The position numbers and the translations under genes are program-made. From positions 1,349,001 through 1,413,000 of the forward strand of contig NC_083514.1 of the NCBI RefSeq assembly GCF_032362555.1: a DNA stretch of 64,000 bases, read 5' to 3'. Positions 56,001 to 64,000 of the stretch are shown one piece after another. Under the pieces are notes generated by a model. It was not told the DNA's origin. It saw only the letters and a list, made by a program, of their open reading frames with translations, and ran no database searches. This stretch comes from Amyelois transitella. Taxonomy: Eukaryota; Arthropoda; Insecta; Lepidoptera; Pyralidae. Within the stretch, counting starts at the first letter, position 1; each line of letters begins with the position of its first letter.

Positions 56001-59000
56001 GTTTTTACACAAAGCGACTCCCGTCTGACCTTAACAACCTTTGCAGGTGAACCTAACCCATATTAGATCAATCATGTCAATCACGACGTTTTCACTCACA
56101 AGAGCATCGGTTAGTATTCAAACTAATGTACATAACTTCGAAAATAGTCATTGGTAAGCCGAGGTGGAATTCAAACCTGAGCCTTTATGCGCATCATGCA
56201 TTTTAACTGACCACACATAAAAATATACCTGTTTCTCCTTAATCTTCTTCTTCTTCCAAGCGAGGAAGGTTTCCAAAGTGATCTTAGTCTGGTTCGGGCC
56301 CAGTGCTGCCCTCTCTCTCTCAATGAGGTCGACCAAAGAGATCTCAACCTTCTTCTCCTCCAACTTCTTCTTGTCCCGCTTGAGAACGAAGCCGGGGGGC
56401 AGAGCGTGCCTGTATATACACTTGGAGCTGGACGGACACTCCCAGAACCAGCCGTATTTTGATTTCTCTACCGCTTCCAAGAAGTGTTTGCAGATCTGTA
56501 AAAAGAAAATTAAATATTAGGAATATTTTTTTTTTGCCGTGTGGTACCCGGCACCAATACAAAAAAAAAAAATAGGACCACTCCGTCTCTTTCCCATGGA
56601 TGTCGCAAAAGGCGACTAAGGGATAGGCTTACAAACTTGAGATTCTTTTTTATGCGATGGGCTAGCAACCTGTCACTATTTGAATCTCAATTCTATCATT
56701 AAGCCAAATAGCTGAACGTGGCCATTCAGTCTTTTCAAGACTGTTGGCTCTGTCTACCCCGCAAGGGATATAGACGTTACCATGTGTATGTGTGTGTGTG
56801 TGTGTGTGTATAATTTTTATACGCGATTTAGGATTTTCACTATTTTTGACGTAGAGATTTTTCCTAGCATTTACCCGCAGCTTCGTCGGCGTGAATTTAG
56901 CGCCACCTTCAAAAAGCCACAAATAAAACGACACCTACAAAAAAGTACAGGTTTTTCGTAAATCCTACAGGAACTTTAGTTTTCACCGGGATTAATGGTA
57001 CCCTATGTGTTTCTCCAGACTCTGGATTACATTACGGGATACTTCAATAACATCAATTCAGTAGCAAACCCCTGAATAGGTAACAAACAAACAAACAAAC
57101 TTACTTTTACTATAACATATGTTGTATGCCGTGTGGTTCCCGGCACCAATAAAAAAATAGGACCACTCCATCTCGTTCCCATGGATGTCGTAAAAGGCGA
57201 CCAAGGGATATGCTTACAAACTTGGGATTCTTTTTTAGGCGATGGGCTAGCAACCCGTCACTATTTGCCAATTCAATCATTAAGCCAAACAGCTGAACGT
57301 GGCCTATCAGTCTTTTCAAGACTGTTGCTTCAGCTCAGTCTACACCGTAAGGGATATAGAAGTGACCATATGTATGTATGTAGGTAACAAACCAACTTAC
57401 TCTTACTATAACATTAGTTGACATGTTCAGTCAGTATCACTTGGCTCAAACTTACGATATCAGTAGTGGGCCTCTGTTTGTCGTCGCCGTGCTTCTTCTC
57501 CACCACCTCCTTCAGCTTGTCCTCGTCCCAGTTGTCCATGTTGTCATCATCGTCACGCATGTCCACGTACAGCGATCGCTTTTCAGCCTGTAATAATAAT
57601 ATACATAGGAAATTACCTTCTTAATTTTATTAAAAAAAAAAAATATATATATATTCAGAACATAATAAATATATTTGGAACAAATTACACAGATTGAATT
57701 AGCCTCGAAGTAAGTTCGACACTTGTGTTAAGAGATACTTACTCAACAATACTATATTTTATAATAAATACTTATATAGATAAACATCTAAGAGCCACGC
57801 CAATCAAAGAAGATCATTTCTCATCATGCCCTGGCTGGGATTCGAAACCGGGAAATCCGGTGGAACAGACAAGCGTATTACCGCTGCGCCACAGAGGCCT
57901 TTGAAAGAAAGAAATTGGCCTAAATTTTACCTCAGATAATTAACCTTAATCATTCAAAAGTTCATTTCAATTAAATTCCAATTTTACTATTACAGACAAA
58001 CAAATGAGACACATTAATAAAGGGATGATTTTACTGACCTTTCTTTCAATAGTCAAGTCATGTGAAAACTTGCACCTATCCCCTTTGGTACATTGTCCTT
58101 GCTTGAAGAAAGCGCACACTACTGATTTTGGATCAATACCTGAAATTAACAAAAATGGAGTTACAAAACTATGGAACAATTTTAATTTATTTATTTCATA
58201 TCAATTTGTACATTTCAGTTCTAACTATTAGAATAGTCACTGTTTTAATAATGGGTACAACATGAACCCCGTAGGATATATCAGAATTAAGATTGTTGTT
58301 GTTAAGAATTAAGTATGATTTGATTTAATTCAATTAGATTTGTTCATTTAATTCAATTCGAATAAGCATATAATATAATTTGATTTAAAATTTTATTGCA
58401 TCTATATGATTTATTTGGATTATTTAAAATTAAATGTCAATTCCAAATTAATATAGTATTAATAAGTAATAATAATAATCTTCACTTAAATCTAATTATA
58501 ACTACCACTTCCAACGTGCATGTGTAGAAGAAGCGGCGGAACAAACTACACTGCAGCATTTTCACCAGAAATGTATAATATGCTATCCGAAAGTAGTCAT
58601 TGGTATATGTATTGCATATACAGAGAAATATAGCCTACCTTTCTCAACTTTTTGCACCTGAACAGGCTTGAACAGCATGGCCAATTCCTTCTGTTCCTTC
58701 AGCTTTTGTTCTTTGTCCTTCTTCTTCGTCTCGTCCACCGGCCGCGCTGGGTGAATGCCGCCACTTTTAACCTGTTTCTCCACTTGTTGAATGAACTTCT
58801 GCTGTTTAGCACCTTTCTTGTTCTTCAGACCGAATGTTTTGTCCTGAAAAAATAAATATAATATTGTGTGATTGTGAAATTTTATAAATTGAGGATCACT
58901 TCTCCTGATCGGATTTCAACAAAACAAAATTGAAGCCCATGGTTCTTCTTAAAGCCTGGGGTTAAACTCTTGAAACGGGCCACCGCCGGAGAGAGGTGGG

Positions 59001-60138
59001 GAGGGGGCAGGGGGATGGGGGAGGGGTTAACACCCCCCCTCCCGTGACCCCCCCTTGCCGGAAGCCTATAGTTTTTTTTTTACGAATTTTTAAAGTTTTC
59101 ATATAAAAAGTGTGCTAAAGGTCATTAACCGCCAGATGGGCAAGGGGGGGGAAAGTCAGAAGGGATGAAAGGGGTGAAGGTGAGTTAAACCTAACCTAAC
59201 CTATACGTACTGTCTATTATACTTTTTTACTCAGTTTGAACGCTCCGCTCGCTTCGCTCGCTCCGCTTTGGTGGTTTACACCAACCTAACCTAACCTAAC
59301 AAAACCGAGTTTGATTTGTGACTAATTTGTTTCTTTTCATTGCGGGGGGCAACCGCCCCCCGACCCCCCCGTGCGGGGGGGCTGCGCCCCCCTGCACCCC
59401 CTGCTGTCCGTTTACCGACAGCTACTTTCGAAGTCAGTAGATAAGATGACAGTAGCACATAACCAAAACGGCGGATTGTGTTCTGTTCATAGTTAGTGTC
59501 TTTTTTGTTTTTACTTTTAAGCAAAGTTTTTGACTATATTTTTAGTGCTAAAATATATTAATTAATGTGTTGTACATGTTTAATGGACAAACTAATTATT
59601 TAATACTAAATTAACACAGTTTACAATGACAAACCGAAAATATTGCGTGCAATTTTTAAGATTTTCAAAAATTCGTATAAAAAAAAGGGGGGGCTTCCGG
59701 CAAAAAAAAATACTTGGGAGGGGTCATACAAACCCTCCCCCACTCTCCCCACCCCCTCCCCAACCTCTCTGGCGGTGGCCCGTTTTAAGAGTTGAGCCAA
59801 GCCTGGTCTATCTCTGTGGCAATTCTGATTGAAATCTGTATATCTATTTTTAAGATTTTTATATTTCTGTTTAGAATCTATTCAATTATATATTCTTCAC
59901 TTTCTCTTATTCCCATAGTACACTACACATATAAAATAAAGAAGCTTGAACTTTTTAGTTGGTGAACTTCTAAATATTTATATACACTGAACATACCTAT
60001 TTTTAGCACAAACTACTATCGAAGCTTTAAACTTTGTAAATCTGAAATATATGCAATATTTACCTCGATTACTTTCTCCTTCTTCTTCTGCTCGTTTTTT
60101 TTACTCGGCGCTCCAGTGGGAGCCTTTTTCGGCGGCAT
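53057..60138 (-). CDS. Zc3h15: Zinc finger CCCH domain-containing protein 15 (DFRP1)
   Basis: On the minus strand the exons are 60138-60064, 58843-58639, 58139-58039, 57587-57456, 56495-56229, 54797-54558 and 53221-53057, giving 394 residues (human is 426). It begins [14 protein letters not shown], a lysine-rich head. Finger 1 is C102-x7-C110-x5-C116-x3-H120; finger 2 is C173-x17-C191-x5-C197-x3-H201. The DFRP region follows ([20 protein letters not shown], then WKKKKIKEK), which in known relatives binds and stabilises the ribosome-associated GTPase DRG1. The acidic tail ends [11 protein letters not shown]. Exon 54797-54558 is very GC-rich and uses GCG, CGC and GGG codons heavily, unlike the AT-rich exons around it. 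Intron 1 carries a fold-back element. The gene shares a 641-bp divergent upstream region with the TMEM64-like gene. Confidence 0.95.
54266..54503. mobile_element. MITE with 24-bp terminal inverted repeats, copy 2
   Basis: Same ends and interior as the copy at 6935 but in reverse orientation. It is inserted in a GC-rich segment (about 54060-54520), itself of repeat-like appearance, within a Zc3h15 intron. Confidence 0.85.
54826..55861 (-). mobile_element. Nested complex: CTAG-ended element holding a MITE and a LINE tail
   Basis: The host is a Helitron-like element (54826-54871, 55352-55370, 55702-55861). It is split by an inverted-repeat element with TACAGGGTGAC ends (54872-55351) and then by a LINE 3' tail (55371-55701) flanked by the 13-bp direct repeat TATTCTGGGTCTT (55358-55370 and 55702-55714). 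The LINE part includes [20 protein letters not shown], the longest coding remnant of this family in the window. Confidence 0.85.
55925..56218 (-). mobile_element. Second tRNA-derived SINE, longest copy
   Basis: The head at 56218-56145 (minus strand) is followed by a body containing CTTTGACCATGGATCC-like sequence. The same body occurs without the head at about 6010-6112 and 26535-26612 and, weakly, 36010-36120. Confidence 0.6.
56535..56810 (+). mobile_element. ATGT-tailed SINE-like element with TG-rich tail
   Basis: Complete sense copy; its tail has turned into a (TG)n microsatellite at about 56784-56809. Confidence 0.85.
57125..57382 (+). mobile_element. ATGT-tailed SINE-like element flanked by long direct repeats
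   Basis: Complete sense copy. Sequence AGGTAACAAAC...TTACTATAACAT precedes it (about 57078-57116) and recurs with small changes directly after (57382-57414). Confidence 0.82.
57674..57900 (-). mobile_element. tRNA-headed SINE, complete but mutated copy
   Basis: Reversed copy with mutated box B (GGTTTCGAATCCCA). It lies in the Zc3h15 intron between exons 3 and 4, close to the exon-4 acceptor. Confidence 0.8.
58959..59800. mobile_element. Fold-back element with long inverted ends and TTAGG-like repeats
   Basis: Arms of about 140 bp (58959-59105 and about 59640-59800) are inverted imperfect copies: both carry CGGGCCACCGCC, a G-rich stretch, GCCGGAAGCC and TACGAATTTTT. The interior has G/C homopolymer runs, the self-complementary CGCTCGCTTCGCTCGCTCCG, and two tracts of CCTAA units (59188-59204, 59283-59300). 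It lies in Zc3h15 intron 1. Family unknown. Confidence 0.75.
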
Positions 60139-60779
60139 GGTTACCGTTAACTAGGATCTGTCCTCAAACTAAAATACGAACTTGTGTACTAAGCACAGAT
60201 AATTTAAATTATGTTTCACCTAATGTGTAATAAAATATCATACACTATAAGCTACAATCGTTTCTAGAACTCAGGATCACATTGAGAAAAAGAAACTATA
60301 ATTTCTCAAGTTGACGACACGACGGAGCGGAGACAGCATGACAGCTGTTTTACTAAATGACAATAGCAACCGACTGACATTGTAATAAATCCGTTTAGAA
60401 ACCGTGAACTCTTCTACTCTATGATTGACTTATTTCGATGATTCGATTATATGTTAAATCTCGGGTCCAATCGAAATGTTTTACTCCACTTTCCTCCACC
60501 TATCATTCAGCACATCACTAAAATGTCAATATGTGTCAACGTCATTCGTAAAGTCAAACTACACGACGGTCGCGGTTTTACCTACTTGTACAGAATAAAA
60601 ATCTTCAGTCAGGGATTTTTTTCAGTGAACATTAGTTTATTTTGTTAGAATTAATAATTACTGCTATACGTGTGAAACACAAAATGTTTTTATAAATGCT
60701 TTAGGTCATGGGGAAAGTGTCACTTAAAAAACGAAAATAACTTTCAATAAATAAACATTGTTATTGATAAAAAAAAGAA
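60139..60779. promoter_or_regulatory. Divergent upstream region of Zc3h15 (-) and the TMEM64-like gene (+)
   Basis: Start codons of two genes point outward from this 641-bp unique interval, so it should act as a two-way promoter. No repeat was recognised in it. I could not assign core promoter motifs. Confidence 0.4.
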
Positions 60780-61316
60780 ATGGAAATTGTGGACATTGAA
60801 GAATGTCGCCCTGAGCCCATCGTGGTTAGAAAGAAAAGTTTATGGGCTAAAATTAACAATAGGACGACTTACAGTTATTTATTCAACATAGTGATTTCCG
60901 TTTTAATGCTAACGTGTTTGGTTCTGGTGTTGTATTTCTTCAAGGAATATTTGAAAAAGATTTTAACTTGGGTGAATAGCCAGGACGCCTGGGTAGTACT
61001 CCTGTTGTGTTTGGGGTTGTTTTTGATTGTTAGTTTTCCGATAGCGATTGGATATTTAGTGTTGATAATAACGAGTGGATATTTATTTGGTATCCTGAAA
61101 GGTTTGGGGACTGTGATAGTGAGTGCGAACTTTGGTGTAGCGGTGGCACATTACACGCTGAGGGCTATGCGTAGCTACCTACCGCTGGAGCGGTTCCTGG
61201 ACAACGAGACAGCTCGGGCGCTGCTTAAAGTGATCTCAGGCCCTCAGGCTTTCAAAATCGTATTTTTTGCAAGACTGACGCCAATACCCTTTGGATTGCA
61301 GAACACAATATTTGCA
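60780..61316 (+). CDS. TMEM64-like VTT/DedA-domain membrane protein, first exon only
   Basis: 179 residues from ATG 60780 to the donor GTAAGT at 61317, ending in phase 0. A cytosolic head with basic residues (VVRKKSLWAKINNRTT) is followed by one helix (about 33-55), then paired hydrophobic stretches (about 70-105) with a glycine-rich turn SGYLFG. The VTT-domain signature FFARLTPIPFGLQNTIFA closes the exon and is the TMEM64 form of the DedA motif. Relatives are ER/Golgi membrane proteins, some with lipid-scrambling activity; TMEM64 itself has been tied to calcium and Wnt signalling in mammals. The expected next segment was not found before base 64000, so the remaining exons lie beyond the window and the first intron exceeds 2.6 kb. 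Confidence 0.88.
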
Positions 61317-62169
61317 GTAAGTCAAACTTTTTAAAAACAATTCTTATTTAATTTATTTGTTAAGTAAAATAAATATATCATTGATTTGTATTTTATTTTA
61401 TGACAAAACAATAATTACATAAGCTTCATAATTTATAATATAAAGTTCCTTTCACACTGTGAATTTTTGTGTGTGAAAGTGGTAAAACACTATGACTGAC
61501 ACATATATTATGGTCATTGACCCCACACTATGCCCTAGACAGGATCTTATTGGGACAGCAGTGACTCCCATGGTTTCCAGTAATAAAAGTAAGCCTGTGT
61601 TACTTCTGAAAATATACAATGGGGGTCAAAGGTCATCAAAGTTGTAAAAAGATTTTGAGATTTTTCATTCTTTATATAAAAAAAAAATCTTATTAAAAAT
61701 AATTTAACAGTTGTATGGATGTAAATAAAATAAGTCTCATTCATTTAACCCTCAAACAAAAAATTAATTCACCCCACCCTCTCTATGGACATTTAAAAAT
61801 GTACAGTGTATTACGAGCTTAACAATAATTGTAGGTGCTATAAAATGTGAAAGGTCAGGGCTAGATTACCACCACCATGTTTAATACCTGCCACTTAGAT
61901 AATCGTCAAGGACAACTCGCACTTAACCGTGACAGCTTTCTTTTAAAGGGTATGTACGGTCGCGTTCATAATTGCAGTCATAGTTCGCAAAACTTTATAG
62001 CTTGCACCGCTGCTATCACTCACACATTCACACAAATAACACAATAAACAACAAGCGGTAAAGCGTTGGGTAACACGCCATTAAGAAGAGGGTAGTGTAA
62101 AAAGTCGACCGCGCAGCGGCCGTCATCCGCTAATCAACACAGCGACACGCCACATAGCGGAGATCCATG

Positions 62170-62725
62170 GTGGAACAGTACGAAAATAATGGCTTCATAC
62201 CGACCAGAATATTTGCGGAACAGTTCGACACATCAGTGGTTACTGTTCGTCGAGTTTGCACCGTGAGGGACTACACCACAGACAGCCAGCAAGAAAGCCG
62301 TATTTATCCGAAATAAATAGGCAAAAACGTTTAGAATTTGCTCGGCCGTATTTGGATTTTGACTGGAAAAAAGCGATATTTACGGACGAAAAGTTCGTTT
62401 ACGTCATCGCAACACGGTAGGCTTCATTTATGGCGAAGAAATGCAACTCGGTATGAAGAAAAAAATATGGAGTCTGGACGCATATCTGTAAATATGTGGG
62501 GCTGGATGAGTGCTGCTGGACCTGGGGAACAGATGTGGATAGCAGGACGCGCTACAGCTGCTCATTATGTGCAAGTGCTGGAAGAAACCATGTTACCAAC
62601 TGTGCGGTGTATTTATCCGATTGATGATATACCAACAATATCATTTGTGCAAGACAACCGCCCTGTGCATCGAGTCCATATAGTGCGTGAAAGGTTCTGC
62701 CAGTTTATATTAAAACTACTAATTA
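62170..62725 (+). mobile_element. Tc1-like DNA transposon fossil
   Basis: Broken transposase homology can be read across frames: REGLHHRQPARKP, then RQKRLEFARPYLDFDWKKAI with FTDEKF (first catalytic Asp region), then LHLWRRNATRYEE, RISVNMWGWMSAAGPGE and ISFVQDNRPVHR (second catalytic Asp). Sequence stops matching after that, so the third acidic residue and the C-terminal end are missing. At least two frame breaks occur, and the helix-turn-helix part upstream is only faintly legible. Terminal inverted repeats were not found. This is a dead, truncated copy inside an intron. Confidence 0.85.
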
Positions 62726-63151
62726 CTTAGATAGTATTTTAAGGACAGCTTCAATATCTTTTCTTTATGAAAACGAATAATTAAGCTGTAACCTTAATAA
62801 CAGGAGATAAGTAGATGTTACAATTAGTGCAATATGCTGTATGTATAGCTTTATTAATCATCAATATGTAAACAAAACTATAGGTAAACTATTTCAATAA
62901 AATTTACTAATTTTAATTATTGAATGTTTTATTTTGCTCCCTCTTGTTTAATATTTCTTGCTGATTTCCGTGTTTGAAACACGGGTATTGTAATTCTTAG
63001 ATATCAGTTAGTTAGTTAGTCAGTCAGTTACTTAGTTCAAATGGCACCTTGAAGCATTAAAAATTGTCAGTAACACTATTTTTTTTTAAATAGACAAAAA
63101 AAATCCTTGAATAACTTCGGAATCCAAGTAACGCTAGTAACTAGAACAAGC

Positions 63152-63203
63152 GAGTGTGAGCAAGCGAGATTATCTAATATATCTTAGATCTCACTTGCTC
63201 ACA
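63152..63203. repeat. Hairpin with one mismatch
   Basis: GTGTGAGCAAGCGAGAT and ATCTCACTTGCTCACAC pair over 17 bp with a single G/T difference around an 18-nt loop. Confidence 0.8.
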
Positions 63204-63755
63204 CGAAGTAATAAAATTGCTAGTCAATAACTTTCAAAGGAACCACTACCTATGTTAGGGTCGTGTGCAGAAAAATTTTCAACCTCATTGAAATGACATA
63301 AGTCTGGCAGTCGCAGGCTTCCCTCTATAGGCAAATCTTATGCAAATAATGAGAGACGACGATATCTCGATCGACAATTATCGGGCCCAGTTCGGCAATC
63401 GTTGATTACCGTCTCTTTCTGTTTTGTTATGTTATATGTCATAGAATAATAAACTGTTTTACTTAGTAATCATTGGTTTTAAAGACCGTATTCATTTGAT
63501 GGAAAATTTATTCTTTTTAAATATGCATGTGTGTGTGTGTCTAGTGGAACCACAGTGCACGCTATTTTAACCCGTAAGAATTTTAAAACTATGACTGCAG
63601 ATATGAACGCGATCGTACACTGGCTTAGAAATGTCAGGTAAAAGATAGAATATATTATTTTTGCACCCAACATGAATGTGAGTACCTTCAAAAGGAGCCT
63701 CCATAACCTTCTTGCACAAAAATTAATGTAATATATATATATTTGTATGCCTATA

Positions 63756-63925
63756 GTAGTTGTGCGCTTATCCTACACCACTAGAGGTCTCGAGTTTGAA
63801 TACCACCCAGGGCATGAACTTTCTCTGATTGGTCTTAGACATTTATTATAAAGTATAGTATTGTTTGGTTTAGTTTCTTATGACACAAGTGTCAAACTTA
63901 CTTTGAGGCTAATTTAATCTGTGTT
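63756..63925 (+). mobile_element. tRNA-headed SINE, degenerate copy
   Basis: Shortened and mutated copy; GTTTGAATACC stands in place of box B and the common body is recognisable to about 63925. Confidence 0.7.
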
Positions 63926-64000
63926 GTAGATATTTATTTTCTTTACTTCAAACTTTGGGGCTGGATTCATCTGTGTAATACATATGTCTCATACAATGTG

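Larger units (their letters stand above)
61317..64000. other. First intron of the TMEM64-like gene, up to the window edge
   Basis: No coding exon was found. Contents: a Tc1-like transposase fossil (about 62170-62725), an imperfect hairpin (63152-63203) and a degenerate tRNA-headed SINE (about 63756-63925). The remainder is AT-rich. Confidence 0.5.

Noticed and set aside
59188-59300. A true telomere or chromosome end
   Set aside because: Only a few CCTAA units per tract, inside a fold-back element within an intron and flanked by genes on both sides.
59291-59524. Minus-strand 77-residue frame in the fold-back element
   Set aside because: Glycine/proline/arginine-rich translation of G/C runs, no domain, inside a repeat.

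Overview
The window is a stretch of insect nuclear genome, almost certainly from a moth or butterfly. Small exons are separated by AT-rich introns with standard GT-AG junctions. The spaces between them are filled with repeats typical of Lepidoptera: short non-autonomous elements ending in CTAG, an element with an (ATGT)n tail, tRNA-headed SINEs, and truncated LINE tails. No bacterial, viral, LTR-retroelement, Polinton or CRISPR features were seen.

Layout, left to right. (1) 0.8-9.4 kb (+): a lifeguard (TMBIM / Bax-inhibitor-1 family) gene with two possible first exons. (2) 9.4-16.6 kb: gene-free repeat land. (3) 16.6-22.3 kb (+): a second, strongly diverged lifeguard gene. It keeps the intron phases and two exact exon lengths of the first, so it is a tandem duplicate, but it has lost both aspartates of the family's pH-sensing pair. 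(4) 23.3-31.8 kb (+): a nine-exon gene of unknown function with an N-terminal membrane anchor. (5) 35.1-40.3 kb (+): an SLC22-type organic cation transporter with a cysteine-rich tail. (6) 40.7-43.9 kb (+): a mitochondrial oligopeptidase-A-like protein whose zinc-binding HExxH motif is destroyed. (7) 44.2-46.0 kb (-): Dnaaf4 (Dyx1c1), a dynein-arm assembly factor. (8) 46.8-52.0 kb (+): Pter (phosphotriesterase-related), beginning with a 22-nt coding micro-exon. (9) 53.1-60.1 kb (-): Zc3h15. (10) 60.8 kb to the end (+): the first exon of a TMEM64-like VTT/DedA membrane protein that runs out of the window.

All ten models were assembled by hand, and each carries its reading frame through every splice junction. 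They look like ordinary host genes with no shared pathway. Gene pairs 6/7 and 8/9 are convergent; pairs 7/8 and 9/10 are divergent and share short upstream regions.

The less ordinary content is in the repeats. The abundant (ATGT)n-tailed element behaves like a SINE mobilised by the LINE whose 3' tails lie beside it: the two share a 3' end, make 10-13 bp target duplications, and are truncated only at the 5' side. Many retroposons sit within about 60 nt of splice acceptors. In Pter, the end of exon 5 together with its splice donor has been amplified into a 113-bp tandem array.
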